A stretch of DNA of 53,922 nucleotides from Myxococcales bacterium (GTDB lineage: Bacteria > Myxococcota_A > Polyangia > Haliangiales > Haliangiaceae). Below the pieces are notes generated by a model. The model made no database searches. It had not been told where the DNA came from and saw nothing but the letters and a program-made list of their open reading frames with translations. Positions 7,664 to 17,587 of the stretch are shown here, piece by piece (the stretch's first letter is position 1; every line of letters starts with the position of its first letter). Made by a program: the position numbers and the translations under genes. The stretch lies in NCBI GenBank assembly GCA_024222395.1, contig JAAEPE010000586.1, positions 1-53,922 on the forward strand. Reading direction: 5' to 3'.

Positions 7664-8698
7664 CTAGGCGGCGCCCCTTTGGGCCCTACCTGTAGCGGCC
7701 AGAACGATCGCTTCCGCCATATCCTGTAGGTCGACTTCCCGCTCCACAGCACCTGCGCTCTGTGCTGCTCGCGGCATGCCCTCCACGGCGCAGCTAGCGA
7801 GTCCCTGAGAGAGAGTCGTGGATCCCGCCAGGCGCATCTCTAGAAGCCCTCGGGCGCCATCGTCGCCCATGCCCGTAAGGATAACTCCGACGGCAGCTGC
7901 GCCCAGATTTTGGGCAGCAGACCGGAATAGCAAATCTGCGGACGGGCGATGTTGATTCACTCGTGGCCCCTGCTTGAGCTGGACGGTGATCCTGCCCCGT
8001 CTCGGGCTCAAGACGAGATGCTTCTCACCCGGGGCCAAGAGTGCAACGCCAGTTTCCAGGATATCTCCGTCTTTGGCTTCGCGAACACGCATCGCACAGG
8101 AGTTATCGAGTTTGCGTGCGTAGCGCGAAGTGAAGTCCGCCGGGAGGTGTTGCGCGATGATTAGAGGTGGGCACTGCGCTGGCATCGCCATCAGGATTTC
8201 TTCGACGGCCACCGCCCCCCCAGTCGAAGCTCCGATACAGACCACCTTGCCGTTGACCCCCGATGCCGCCACTCGGCGAACCTCGGTTCGCGCCGGAACT
8301 GTTCGCCCTATCGTAGTCGAGGCTGCGAGCACAGCCATGGCTATGTCGATTTTGAATTCCATCGAGCCGACATCGCCGACTGGCTTACCTATGACATCCA
8401 CAGCTCCGCAGCGCAGTGCTTCCATTGCAACTGCGCTACCGTCGCGGGTTAGGGTCGAACAAATAACGACGGGAATTGGATGGTGCTTCACGAGCTTCTT
8501 GAGAAAGGTAAGCCCATCCATGCGAGGCATCTCGATATCAAGCGTGAGGACGTCGGGATTCTCCGTGCTTATGACACTGCGTGCGTCATACGGATCCTTC
8601 GCTTCGCCAACGACCTTGATGTTCTTGTTCATCTCAAGCCCTTGGATAATCTGTCGCCTCATAAAGGCCGAATCATCTACAACAACAACTCTAATCAT
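7664..8698 (-). CDS. cheB: Chemotaxis protein-glutamate methylesterase/deamidase CheB
   Basis: A 344-residue CheB that removes methyl groups from receptor glutamates. It has an N-terminal receiver (phosphoacceptor Asp54 in LTLDIEMPRMDG, Lys in GKPVG) and a C-terminal methylesterase domain with catalytic Ser158 (GASTGG), His184 (AQHLP) and an Asp in TGMGDDG. The ATG at 8698 starts the receiver correctly and follows GGGAGTGGGACT; the longer frame adds only 20 unrelated residues. It lies 26 bp after the CheX-like gene and ends the minus-strand chemosensory operon. Confidence 0.96.
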   Translation of the reverse strand: MIRVVVVDDSAFMRRQIIQGLEMNKNIKVVGEAKDPYDARSVISTENPDVLTLDIEMPRMDGLTFLKKLVKHHPIPVVICSTLTRDGSAVAMEALRCGAVDVIGKPVGDVGSMEFKIDIAMAVLAASTTIGRTVPARTEVRRVAASGVNGKVVCIGASTGGAVAVEEILMAMPAQCPPLIIAQHLPADFTSRYARKLDNSCAMRVREAKDGDILETGVALLAPGEKHLVLSPRRGRITVQLKQGPRVNQHRPSADLLFRSAAQNLGAAAVGVILTGMGDDGARGLLEMRLAGSTTLSQGLASCAVEGMPRAAQSAGAVEREVDLQDMAEAIVLAATGRAQRGAA

Positions 8699-8724
8699 AG
8701 TCCCACTCCCACTCCGATGCCCAA

Positions 8725-9219
8725 CTACAACCCAGGCGGGGTTGCTACGCGCAACCAAACCTGAACGAAGAACTCCTCATCGACCAAAATGCCCAGGCTC
8801 ACGACTTCAGAGGAAGTCGATGAGGCAAGATCTGCAGGATCCCCACTCACCACGGGACTACTAATCTGCACGTGATTTCGCGTGCCGTACAACAATGCCA
8901 ACACCGACGACGAGAGGATATTTGCCGTCTCACCAACTGCATCAGCCTGTATTCCTGGCGAGGTGCCGATATCTGTGCCAGCCATCGTGCCAGCGAGAAT
9001 CACGGCAAGCTCGGCAGGCATGCTCACGCCCACACTCCCACGCTCCGGCCCCTCAAAACTGATGACACCTTGCCAACCTTTGAGAGGTATGGCCATCTTT
9101 GGCGAAATCGCCTCGCATGTGCACGAGCAAATGTCTGAGAGGACTCGCGCGGATACCTCAAAAAGTAGTGCGGACGAAACGGCTTTTGTTCCGGCGCCCG
9201 CTTGGGAGGCTGCCCTCAC
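8725..9219 (-). CDS. CheX-like chemotaxis phosphatase-family protein
   Basis: A 164-residue protein with the CheC/CheX signature DAVGETANILSSSV, in which the Glu and Asn of ExxN are the residues that attack phospho-CheY in this family. The GTG start directly abuts the TAG of the preceding cheY gene (TAGGTG), so translation is coupled. It probably dephosphorylates the CheY beside it. The last 30 residues, after an acidic Ser/Thr segment, end in a strand (VDEEFFVQVWLRV) typical of these folds. Confidence 0.8.
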   Translation of the reverse strand: MRAASQAGAGTKAVSSALLFEVSARVLSDICSCTCEAISPKMAIPLKGWQGVISFEGPERGSVGVSMPAELAVILAGTMAGTDIGTSPGIQADAVGETANILSSSVLALLYGTRNHVQISSPVVSGDPADLASSTSSEVVSLGILVDEEFFVQVWLRVATPPGL

Positions 9220-9603
9220 CTAGCAGACACTCCCAAGGGCGTTTTCGACCATTGCGCGCAACTCATCCGGGCGAAATGGCTTGATCAAGTAGCCATTGGC
9301 TCCCACGGCGCGAGCCCGCTCAATCGACTCCGTACTCTTCTCAGATGTCACAACGATGGTGGCGATCGCCCCAAGCTCATCGCTTTCGTTCATAGCCTCG
9401 AGCATGGCGTGCCCGCCCATGTGCGGCATATTGATGTCAGTCAAGACCAGGTCGATCCACGAGTCGGAGAGCACTTGTAGGGCCTGCTCGCCATCCGACG
9501 CTTCAAGAATCTGTCCCATCGGCAACTCGCACGTCGCGAGTGCCCGGCGAACCATCCGCCGCATCACCGCCGAGTCATCGACGATCAGCACGTTGAAGCT
9601 CAT
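9220..9603 (-). CDS. CheY-like single-domain response regulator
   Basis: A 127-residue receiver with no output domain: acidic pocket VDD, phosphoacceptor Asp56 (LVLTDINMPHMGG), Thr in VVTSEKS and Lys in LIKPF. It is the first gene of the minus-strand operon with the CheX-like gene and cheB, and starts 126 bp from the divergent cheA. It is the likely phosphoryl target of the CheA encoded on the other strand. Confidence 0.92.
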   Translation of the reverse strand: MSFNVLIVDDSAVMRRMVRRALATCELPMGQILEASDGEQALQVLSDSWIDLVLTDINMPHMGGHAMLEAMNESDELGAIATIVVTSEKSTESIERARAVGANGYLIKPFRPDELRAMVENALGSVC

Positions 9604-9729
9604 GATGCGCCCCCTCTAGGCTTTTGACAATCCGGCATAGACCCCTTCCCGAGTAGTGGAATTCGGCTAGCTTGCGTCTGCCTTTAGTCTCCAGATCGCC
9701 TCGGCCTTGGCCGATACGTGCACTAGGCC

Positions 9730-11964
9730 ATGGGAATTGACGATCCACGACTGCTCTTGGGGGAGCTGTCATCACAGTTGCTTCTCAGCAACTTCAGCGA
9801 TTCTAGTGACTTGGAAAAGCTTGAGGAATCACTTTCCCAGCTCCAGCGCGCCTGTGCACCGGATCAGTGGGAGATCGTTGCCAACGTCGCGGACGCAATA
9901 CTCGCAGCACACACCTCCGAAGAAGTGAGAACTTGCGCCGAGGCCCTGGCCGAGTGTTGCGCAGACTTAGAGCGATACCTCTACTTAACGGATACGCACG
10001 TTGAGCCCGCTAGCGAAACCGACGAAGTAGCGGAGAGCAGCCCCGCATCATCATCGACCGACGTCGACGCATGGGGCTTTGATGAAGAAGACGAATGCGC
10101 CCCTAAAGTAGACGATGCCCCTGGGGCCGTAGTGAGTTTCGTCATGGGTGGCACAGGCCCCGCGAATCCGATCAAGGACGATGGACAGGGCATCACCACT
10201 GTGTCGCGAGATACCGAGGAGATCGAAAACATGATCGATTTCTACTCTGAAGCTCAAGAGGCGATAGAGCGCAACGAACGCGTGCTTCTAGAACGAAGTA
10301 GCGGAGAACTCGATACCGATGGGATTGGTGCGCTATTTCGCGCATTCCATACGATTAAGGGTGTTGCGGGTTTTGTGGGGTTGGGCCAACCCACGCAACT
10401 TGCACACAGCACGGAGTCCCTGCTTGGAGAAGTACGTCGCGGAGATATTGCGACAAGTCATGAGATTCTGGATTTGCTCCTAGAGAGCAACAATTGCATG
10501 CAGACCTTGGTGGAGTCGGTTCGGCTCGCAATCGAGGCATCGACAACCGTTCCTTTCGCTGAGCAGGTCGACGACCTTTGCCTTCGCATAGATTCCGCTG
10601 CGTCGCAGATCCAAGAGCTGCCGCCCTCCCCTTCAAGGGAGCCGCAGTCGCAGGGGTCAAGCTCGCCTCCAGCTCCTCCGGCGCTGGTGCCCGTGCAGGT
10701 GCCAACGTCCGCTGCCGATGACGCCGGGCCCATTAGCGCCGGGCTTCCAGGCCGATCTCAGGGCTCGACTCAGATTCGAGATACCCTAAAGGTGAACGTC
10801 GATCGCGTCGATTCCCTGGTTGAAATGGTTGGGGAGATGGTGATTGTGGAATCGATGATCGCGGGGGATGAAGACCTCCGCAACATCCGCTCGCCAAAGC
10901 TCAAAAACAATGTGCGGCAAATGGCAAAGATCACTCGCGACCTTCAGAAGGTCGCTCTGCAGCTGCGCATGGTGCCTATCCGTGGGCTCTTCACCCGAAC
11001 AGCACGCATGGTTCGGGAACTCTCGCGGCAGTGCGGCAAACAGATTCTCTTCAGCGCAGAGGGGGAAGGCACTGAGATGGATCGAAACATGGTCGAACAT
11101 CTCGCTGATCCGCTCCTTCACATCATTCGAAATGCCGTCGACCACGGCGTCGAATCGACAGAAGAACGCAGAGCCGCGGGCAAACCGTACGAGGGTTCCA
11201 TTCGTGTCTCGGCCTATCACGAGAGCAGCAATCTGGTAATTGAGGTTGCCGACGACGGCGCTGGCCTAGATCCTGAAGAGCTAGTTGCTCGAGGGCGAGC
11301 ACGTGGACTCGTGGCCGCGGGGCAATCGCTGAGCGAGAGCGAGGCATACGACCTCATCTTCGCTCCCGGCTTTTCCACGAAGGACAGAGTTACCGACCTA
11401 AGCGGACGCGGCGTCGGCATGGATGTGGTGCGCAAGAACCTCAAGTCGATGCGAGGACGAATCCGAATCCAATCCAAGCCGAGTGTGGGCACGACGTTCC
11501 GTCTGGTCCTGCCACTCACCCTCGCTATCATCGATGGCACGCTCATTTCCTGTGGAGGAGAGACCTACATACTGCCAACACTCTCCATCCTCGAATCAAT
11601 ACGGCCAAAAGCTGGCATGGTGAGAACGCTTGCAGGTCAGGCCGAGCTACTGCACATCCGAGGCAAGACGTACCCTCACTACCGCCTCTCCGACCTGCTC
11701 GAAATCCCCAATGCTCTCAGCCGGCCAGAAGAGGCCCACGCTGTCATTGTCGAGTCGGGAAGCCACAGCTTTTCGTTGCAAGTCGACGACGTCGTCTCTC
11801 AGCAGCAAGTCGTCATCAAAGGGCTAGAGAAACAAATCCGAACCCGCATCTTCTCGGGAGCCGCCATCCTGAGCGACGGCCGCATCGGTCTCATTATCAA
11901 CATCGACGAAGTGGTCGCCACTCTTGGCCACGAGAAGCGAGAACACCTAGTGGGAGTAGCCTAG
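9730..11964 (+). CDS. cheA: Chemotaxis histidine kinase CheA
   Basis: A 744-residue kinase. The phosphorylated HPt histidine is at residue 207 (FRAFHTIKG), not near residue 48 as in classical CheA. The first ~190 residues form an additional helical region, then an acidic linker. After a Pro/Ser-rich spacer come the dimerisation helices (TLKVNVDRVDSLVEMVGEMV), the ATP-binding domain (N box IRNAVDHGVES, G1 DDGAGL, G2 GRGVGMDVV) and the C-terminal CheW-like regulatory domain. I see no clear P2 domain. cheW follows immediately (TAGGTG). It is likely to drive both CheY proteins and CheB. Confidence 0.96.
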   Translation: MGIDDPRLLLGELSSQLLLSNFSDSSDLEKLEESLSQLQRACAPDQWEIVANVADAILAAHTSEEVRTCAEALAECCADLERYLYLTDTHVEPASETDEVAESSPASSSTDVDAWGFDEEDECAPKVDDAPGAVVSFVMGGTGPANPIKDDGQGITTVSRDTEEIENMIDFYSEAQEAIERNERVLLERSSGELDTDGIGALFRAFHTIKGVAGFVGLGQPTQLAHSTESLLGEVRRGDIATSHEILDLLLESNNCMQTLVESVRLAIEASTTVPFAEQVDDLCLRIDSAASQIQELPPSPSREPQSQGSSSPPAPPALVPVQVPTSAADDAGPISAGLPGRSQGSTQIRDTLKVNVDRVDSLVEMVGEMVIVESMIAGDEDLRNIRSPKLKNNVRQMAKITRDLQKVALQLRMVPIRGLFTRTARMVRELSRQCGKQILFSAEGEGTEMDRNMVEHLADPLLHIIRNAVDHGVESTEERRAAGKPYEGSIRVSAYHESSNLVIEVADDGAGLDPEELVARGRARGLVAAGQSLSESEAYDLIFAPGFSTKDRVTDLSGRGVGMDVVRKNLKSMRGRIRIQSKPSVGTTFRLVLPLTLAIIDGTLISCGGETYILPTLSILESIRPKAGMVRTLAGQAELLHIRGKTYPHYRLSDLLEIPNALSRPEEAHAVIVESGSHSFSLQVDDVVSQQQVVIKGLEKQIRTRIFSGAAILSDGRIGLIINIDEVVATLGHEKREHLVGVA

Positions 11965-12504
11965 GTGTCTGCACTCGAGCAAGCCAGCCTAGATGTGACT
12001 CGCGAAGACGGTGCCTCACTTGCGCAACCAGGCAAGTACCTGCTCTTTCAGCTAGCAGGGGAGAGATACGGTCTTCCCATTCTCCAAGTTCGAGAAATCA
12101 TCAGCCTCGAAGCCATTACCCGCGTTCCCAGAACCAGTGCTTGTGTCCTTGGCGTGATCAATCTTCGCGGCAGAGTCATTCCCGTGATGGACCTGCGCAC
12201 GCGCTTCGATCTCGAAAACGCACCAGCAACCGACGAGACAGTAATCATCGTCTTGCAATGCGAGCTATCAGACCGAAGGCTGACCATTGGCGTTGTCGTA
12301 GACGACGTTCAAGAAGTCGTCTCCTTACGGGCAGAACACGTATCGGCGCCGCCACCGGGCACAGGTCTCGAGGATGAGTTCATCCTCGGCATTGGAACCC
12401 CCCAAGAGGGGCAAATTATCTTCCTCCTTGATGTCGATGCCATCGTGCGCTTCGACGAAGCGGATGTGCTGTTGGCAGCCGATAGAGGAATCGACAACTC
12501 CTAG
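11965..12504 (+). CDS. cheW: Chemotaxis coupling protein CheW
   Basis: A 179-residue CheW that links CheA to receptors. After about 22 N-terminal residues comes the SH3-like fold: YLLFQLAGERYGLPI, VREIISLEAITRVP, then the family signature GVINLRGRVIPVMDLR. The tail has GIGTPQEGQIIFLLDVD. Its GTG abuts the cheA stop codon, and a 29-bp gap with a GAGAGGA ribosome site leads to the following cheY. Confidence 0.96.
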   Translation: MSALEQASLDVTREDGASLAQPGKYLLFQLAGERYGLPILQVREIISLEAITRVPRTSACVLGVINLRGRVIPVMDLRTRFDLENAPATDETVIIVLQCELSDRRLTIGVVVDDVQEVVSLRAEHVSAPPPGTGLEDEFILGIGTPQEGQIIFLLDVDAIVRFDEADVLLAADRGIDNS

Positions 12505-12533
12505 AACCTGAAGATCAAGAGAGGACATTAACG

Positions 12534-12896
12534 ATGAAGATACTAATTGTAGACGACAGCAAAGCGATGAGGATGATTGTGAAGCGCACCCTGCGCCAAG
12601 CTGGCTACGGGGATCACGAATTCGCCGAAGCCGTTGACGGGGCCAACGGCTACGAACAAGTCAACGACTGGCAGCCCGACTTGGTGCTGTCTGATTGGAA
12701 CATGCCAAACATGAGTGGACTCGAGTTCCTTCAGAAGCTCAAGACAGATGGAAACACTGTCAAATTTGGCTTCATCACCTCCGAGGGAACAGCTGAAATG
12801 CGCCAGATGGCCGACGAAAACGGGGCCCTCTTTCTCATTTCCAAGCCCTTCACGTCGGATACCGTCAAAGATACGCTGGAGAAGGCCCTGTCATGA
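12534..12896 (+). CDS. CheY-like response regulator
   Basis: A 120-residue receiver-only protein with VDD, phosphoacceptor Asp54 (LVLSDWNMPNMSG), Thr in FITSEG and Lys in LISKPF. A strong ribosome site (GAGAGGA) precedes the ATG. The stop overlaps the start of the CheX-like gene (ATGA). It is the second CheY of the locus, one per divergent operon, each paired with its own CheX-like protein. Confidence 0.94.
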   Translation: MKILIVDDSKAMRMIVKRTLRQAGYGDHEFAEAVDGANGYEQVNDWQPDLVLSDWNMPNMSGLEFLQKLKTDGNTVKFGFITSEGTAEMRQMADENGALFLISKPFTSDTVKDTLEKALS

Positions 12897-13387
12897 TTTC
12901 TGCTGAGGATTGGCTTGCTGCCACGACCAAGTCTCTGATTGAAGTTGCCGAGACCTATTTCGACGTGGGCACTATGACGAGCGAGGATTTCGCTGATGAC
13001 GGCAGCGCCAAATGCGGGGCCATCATCGGTCTCATTAGCGAAAACAACACGGTTCAGCTAATGATGTTATCGAGTCGGCGCGGCTCTGAGAGTCTTGGAA
13101 AGGCGCTACTGGGCTTTGAGGCCGATGAAGCAATCGAGACCGGCGACTTGGCCGACGCGATTGGGGAGATCATCAACATCGTCGCAGGCATGGTTAAGGG
13201 CGTCGTCAACGATCAGGATGATTCGTTGAACTTGACCCTCCCGACATTCGTCGAGGGAACCCTGGAACCCGTGGGTGCCGAAGAAGTCTTATGTAAGGTC
13301 ATCAACATGGGGCCAGTGCAAACCAAGGTCCTCGTATTCAATGGCTCTCCACAGGCCGCACGCAAGCCGCGGAGTTCTGCAGCATAG
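12893..13387 (+). CDS. CheX-like chemotaxis phosphatase-family protein
   Basis: A 164-residue protein with the signature [16 protein letters not shown]: Glu and Asn are present in the family spacing, although Ile replaces the usual small residue. It is translationally coupled to the preceding cheY and, by one base, to the following receptor gene (TAGTG). The two CheX-like proteins of the locus are only distantly similar, which fits specialisation to different CheY partners. Confidence 0.78.
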   Translation: MISAEDWLAATTKSLIEVAETYFDVGTMTSEDFADDGSAKCGAIIGLISENNTVQLMMLSSRRGSESLGKALLGFEADEAIETGDLADAIGEIINIVAGMVKGVVNDQDDSLNLTLPTFVEGTLEPVGAEEVLCKVINMGPVQTKVLVFNGSPQAARKPRSSAA

Positions 13388-14838
13388 TGTCTCGCTCCTC
13401 CGCACCAACAATGCTCTTGGTGGCTCTTATGCCACTGTTGGGCGTCGGTGCGCCCCTCGTCGTGCTCGCCCTCCAGGATACGCCGATTACCTTGGGCATC
13501 GCCGAGTGGTTGAGCATCGGGGTGGCCTACGGCATTTGCGTAGCGGTGCTCGGTACGGTGCTGCGAGCCCGAACCCGAGAAGTCGAGAATGCAATGCACA
13601 TTGCAACCGAACTTGTCGGGGAATCGGATGAGACATTGGGCGGGTTGACAGAGACTCTCGAGCAACTGCGAATCCGCGATCAGAAGCTCGTGGATTTTCT
13701 CGACACCGTGGGAGAGGGCAATCTTGCCGCGGCAACCAGCTTTGCTGTTGGTCCGGTTGAAGAGGCCTGCGGCCGACTCCAAGACTCTCTCATGGCTGTC
13801 GTTCAGAGAGCGGCGCTTGACGAACCAGACTCTGAAATCGTCGCAGGCGCATTCTCAGATTTATTCGCAAACATCGCCAAGGCGCGGAGCTTGACGCTCG
13901 CACCTCTCGAGTCTGTAGCGGCCATTCTTGGTCAAGTTGCCGAGGGCGACCTGACGGCCCGACTACAAGGCAACTTCACGGGCCCATTTGCTCCAGTGAA
14001 AGCGTCGGTAAACGACGCCACGGCAAATCTCGAGCAACTCATCACTCAGATGCAGCGAACCGCCGAACAGCTAGAGCGTTCCGTAATTGAGATTCGTGAG
14101 GGCAACCAAGTCGTGGCATCCGGCGCTGCGGCGCAGGCCAGCTCCGTGCGGACGGTTACCACTAGCTTGGGCAATCTGGCAGAAGCGAGTCGCACGGCGG
14201 TCTCGATGGCAGAAGATGTGCGACAGCAGAGCGTGGGAAACCGGGATACCGTAGAGGAGAGTGTCGCTACGATGAACCGCTTGCAGGGTTCGATGAGCGA
14301 AATCAAAACGGCGGGCGACCAATCGGCACAAATCATAAAGACCATCAACGACATAGCATTTCAAACGAATCTTCTCGCGCTCAATGCCGCAGTTGAAGCC
14401 GCGCGCGCAGGCGAGGCCGGCATGGGGTTCGCGGTAGTTGCGGACGAAGTTCGCAATCTAGCCATGCGCTCGGCAGAAGCCGCGAAGAACACCTCTCAAC
14501 TCATCACGGCCTCGGCCAACAAAGTGGCGGACGGCGTTTCCCTCTCCAACGACGTGATGAGGGAGCTCAAGCAACTAGATGCACAGGCGACAGCGGTAGA
14601 GCAATCGATGCGAACAATCACCAACGCGGCCGTAGAGCAGAGTGAAGAGGTCGAGCGAATCGGCGCAGCTGCCATAGAGATTCAGAGCATGACGCACCAG
14701 GCGGCTGCGACTTCAGAACAGACCGCTGCATCTACCCGCGAGGTTCGGAGGCAAGCCGCTGACCTCACAGCCGCTGCCGCTAGATTCACAATTGGCTATC
14801 AAAAAGTTTCACACTTCTGGGGGGACGAAGCAGACTAG
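13387..14838 (+). CDS. Methyl-accepting chemotaxis protein without a periplasmic sensor domain
   Basis: A 483-residue receptor. Two adjacent membrane helices occupy about residues 7-60 with only a few residues between them, so no periplasmic ligand domain exists. A cytoplasmic linker, possibly containing a HAMP unit near 175-220, leads to the signalling domain with the conserved tip [20 protein letters not shown] and [12 protein letters not shown]. The signal is therefore probably internal or membrane-derived. It is the last gene of the cheA-W-Y-X-mcp operon. No flagellar genes are visible, so the output could be gliding, pili or another process. Confidence 0.92.
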   Translation: MSRSSAPTMLLVALMPLLGVGAPLVVLALQDTPITLGIAEWLSIGVAYGICVAVLGTVLRARTREVENAMHIATELVGESDETLGGLTETLEQLRIRDQKLVDFLDTVGEGNLAAATSFAVGPVEEACGRLQDSLMAVVQRAALDEPDSEIVAGAFSDLFANIAKARSLTLAPLESVAAILGQVAEGDLTARLQGNFTGPFAPVKASVNDATANLEQLITQMQRTAEQLERSVIEIREGNQVVASGAAAQASSVRTVTTSLGNLAEASRTAVSMAEDVRQQSVGNRDTVEESVATMNRLQGSMSEIKTAGDQSAQIIKTINDIAFQTNLLALNAAVEAARAGEAGMGFAVVADEVRNLAMRSAEAAKNTSQLITASANKVADGVSLSNDVMRELKQLDAQATAVEQSMRTITNAAVEQSEEVERIGAAAIEIQSMTHQAAATSEQTAASTREVRRQAADLTAAAARFTIGYQKVSHFWGDEAD

Positions 14839-14869
14839 GAACCACTTCTCGTGCCATGGTTCGCCTCAT

Positions 14870-16618
14870 ATGAGCGAGACGGATGGTGGAGCAATCATTG
14901 CGCGAGTCCTAAAACGGAACGACGTGCTGTTTCTCTACACCCTCTGCGGTGGACACATCTCCCCGATACTGGTGGGAGCAAAGAAGGAGGGCCTCAAGGT
15001 TGTCGACGTGCGCGACGAAGTGAGCGCTGTCTTCGCAGCAGATGCAACGGCTCGCATGAGCGGGACCGTCGGGGTTGCAGCAGTGACTGCGGGTCCCGGT
15101 GTCACAAACGCAGTGACTGCGGTCAAGAACGCCCAGATGGCCCAGTCCCCTCTCATTCTCTTCGGCGGAGCAACTGCCACAGTATTGCGAGGTCGAGGGT
15201 CGCTGCAGGACATCGATCAGCTCGCCATCATGCGCCCCATCACCAAGTGGGCAACCAGCGTGAAGACACTCTCCAGCCTTGAAGGAACCGTGCAGCGCGC
15301 CTTCGAAGTGGCGACGTCTGGAACTCCTGGTCCTGTATTCATCGAAGTCCCAGTTGACTTGCTCTACCGAGAAGACGTGGTCAAGGAGTGGTACATGAAA
15401 GAGAGTGGCGTTGAAAACGCCACAGGCCTGGGCGCCAAGGCTCTCGAACTCTACTTGCGCGGTCATCTCTACAAGCAGTTTCACGCCCCTTCTCTTCCCG
15501 TCCCAGGGCCGCTTCCCGATGTGCGCATGCCCGGTCGAAATGCAGAAGACGAGGTCAGCAAGGTCGCCGAAGCTCTCGCAAAGGCCCAACGACCGGTCTT
15601 GGTCGTCGGCAGCCAGACTCTCGTGATCTACCGAGACCCTGAGCCGCTTTCGCTGGCTATCGAAAGCCTTGGCATTCCGACCTTTCTCGGTGGTACAGCC
15701 AGAGGCCTGCTCGGGCACAAGGCGGAGATACAGTTACGCCACAAGCGCTCGGCTGCCCTCAAGAAAGCCGACCTCGTCATTGTGGCCGGCTTCCCTTTCG
15801 ACTTCCGACTCGGCTATGGACGCAGCATTTCATCCAAGGCCACCTTGGTGGCGGCCAACCTAAGTCGCACGGATCTTCGAAAGAACCGGCGACCAGAAAT
15901 CGCCTTGCAGATGCACCCCGGAACGTTCCTCGAAAACCTGGCATGCAAGAACTATTCTGATTCAGCAAAATGGGGTCCCTGGTTCGCTACGCTCCGCGAG
16001 CGCGAGGTCGCCCGAGATGCGGAAATTGCATCCAAAGCGAATCAGGATTCCGAGTTGGTCGATCCGCTGCACTTCTTTCAGAGTTTGGAGTCGCAAATGG
16101 CCGACGACGCCGTCCTAGTCGTGGATGGCGGTGATTTTGTGGCAACCGCGGCCTACATACTTCGTCCTCGGAAGCCACTCTGCTGGCTCGACCCTGGCGT
16201 CTTCGGTACGTTGGGCGTGGGAGGCGGCTTCGCAGTAGGAGCTGGGATGTGCCGCCCCGGGCAAGAAACGTGGCTTATCTACGGCGACGGTTCTAGCGCC
16301 TACAGCCTGGCAGAGATGGATACCTGTGTTCGCCACGGCCTTGCGCCCATTGCCGTAATTGGCACAGATGGCTCGTGGGCACAAATCGCACGAGAGCAGG
16401 GAGAGATTCTTGGAGACCTAGTGGGCACGGAGCTTCGGCGCTGCGACTACCATAAGGTCGCGGAGGGATACGGAGCCAAGGGGCTCCTGCTCGATGATCC
16501 AAGCAAAGTCGCAGAGACGATTGCCGAGGCCAAGGCCATTGCCAAGGCAGGCCATCCCGTTGTCCTCAACGTGATGATCAATTCCACCGACTTCCGCAAA
16601 GGCTCGATCTCGATGTAG
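14870..16618 (+). CDS. Thiamine-diphosphate enzyme, ILVBL/2-hydroxyacyl-CoA lyase-like
   Basis: A 582-residue ThDP enzyme with the usual three domains: PYR (catalytic Glu in [13 protein letters not shown], then [12 protein letters not shown]), a central domain (RPVLVVGSQ) and PP (ThDP motif GDGSSAY). The segment after the GDG motif, [14 protein letters not shown], and the later [14 protein letters not shown] match the acetolactate-synthase-like ILVBL group better than biosynthetic acetolactate synthase, and no small regulatory subunit gene is nearby. The ATG at 14870 was chosen because the longer frame overlaps the receptor gene. The likely reaction is cleavage of a 2-hydroxyacyl compound; the substrate is unknown. 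Confidence 0.85.
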   Translation: MSETDGGAIIARVLKRNDVLFLYTLCGGHISPILVGAKKEGLKVVDVRDEVSAVFAADATARMSGTVGVAAVTAGPGVTNAVTAVKNAQMAQSPLILFGGATATVLRGRGSLQDIDQLAIMRPITKWATSVKTLSSLEGTVQRAFEVATSGTPGPVFIEVPVDLLYREDVVKEWYMKESGVENATGLGAKALELYLRGHLYKQFHAPSLPVPGPLPDVRMPGRNAEDEVSKVAEALAKAQRPVLVVGSQTLVIYRDPEPLSLAIESLGIPTFLGGTARGLLGHKAEIQLRHKRSAALKKADLVIVAGFPFDFRLGYGRSISSKATLVAANLSRTDLRKNRRPEIALQMHPGTFLENLACKNYSDSAKWGPWFATLREREVARDAEIASKANQDSELVDPLHFFQSLESQMADDAVLVVDGGDFVATAAYILRPRKPLCWLDPGVFGTLGVGGGFAVGAGMCRPGQETWLIYGDGSSAYSLAEMDTCVRHGLAPIAVIGTDGSWAQIAREQGEILGDLVGTELRRCDYHKVAEGYGAKGLLLDDPSKVAETIAEAKAIAKAGHPVVLNVMINSTDFRKGSISM

Positions 16619-16681
16619 GGCGAGACCAAGTCGGCCTGACTGCCACTCCGCTCTCATGCCAAGCCGCTGTGTGCGCCTAGG

Positions 16682-17529
16682 CCCCCATTCTTCGCCATCT
16701 CAGCCACCGGGCTGACGAGATCGAGAACCTCCAAGGAATCGTCAACGGCACCTGCAACTTTCTACTAGCTCGGCTCGAGCAGGCGAACAGAGTTTTTCTG
16801 AAGCGCTCTCGAAAGCCCAAGAATTTGGACTCGCCGAGGCGAACCCCAGCGCAGACGTTGACGGTCCCGACGCCGCGGCCAAACTCAGCATTCTGTGCTA
16901 CCGAGCGTTCGGCGCATGGATACCTCCAACGCAAATGACCGTTCGCGGCACAACGGCCCTATTCCCAGTTGATTGCGACCTCGCCGAGAATCTCGGCTCC
17001 CACATTCGCCACATCGCGCACGCAAGACGTCACCAGGGCGGGCTTGTCTGCGGCGTCGAACCTCTTCTGATGCCCTCTTGGCACCTATTGGCCTCACTCG
17101 AAGAGGAGTACAACGCCATCTACATGAAGTGTGAGAACTCTGACGACCTGAGCCTCTTCGGCAAAGGAGCCGGCGGCAAACCTACGGCGACCGCCATGCT
17201 TGGAGACCTCATCGACCTCGCTCAAGAAAACACGATGCGCTGGCCGGAGCCGCAGGCCATTACGATTACCAGCGCTGGCAGTGTGCCGAGGCGCCATTAT
17301 CTACGAGTAAGTGCGGATCCACATCCGGGTTATTCATAGGCGCATTCGGAGCATTCTTCGCAACACAGGGCTCACCGCGCAAGGTAGTGCGACTCGCGAC
17401 GAAGCCGATGTAGCGCAGCTAGGCTACCTTCTATCCGAGACTACGGATGCAACCTTCGAAGAAGCTCAGGCGAGCGTCTTGGCGCTCACTCGGGTTGTGA
17501 CGGTCCTTGGGCTAGGAGTTGGCGAATGA
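16682..17529 (+). pseudogene. Homoserine dehydrogenase remnant
   Basis: Three reading frames together give the C-terminal half of homoserine dehydrogenase. PILRHL...GIVNGTCNFLLARLEQ appears in one frame. A shift near the T5 run at about 16795 leads to SEALSKAQEFGLAEANPSADVDGPDAAAKL and onward to LFGKGAGGKPTATAMLGDL. A second shift near 17325-17335 leads into an ACT-like tail ending at 17529. The NAD-binding domain and the start of the catalytic domain (roughly 170 residues) are absent: homology begins abruptly about 65 bp after the preceding gene. With a missing 5' end and two frame changes this cannot make an active enzyme. It overlaps the next gene, suggesting a former homoserine/methionine operon. 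Confidence 0.85.
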
Positions 17530-17587
17530 GTGTGGCCAAGTGGCTCGTCCCTGGCGACTGCCCCCCGAGAGGCCCAGGCGCCAAGAC

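Noticed and set aside
9604..9729. Sigma-54 promoter upstream of cheA
   Set aside because: A GG/GC-like pattern is present but the spacing does not fit the consensus.
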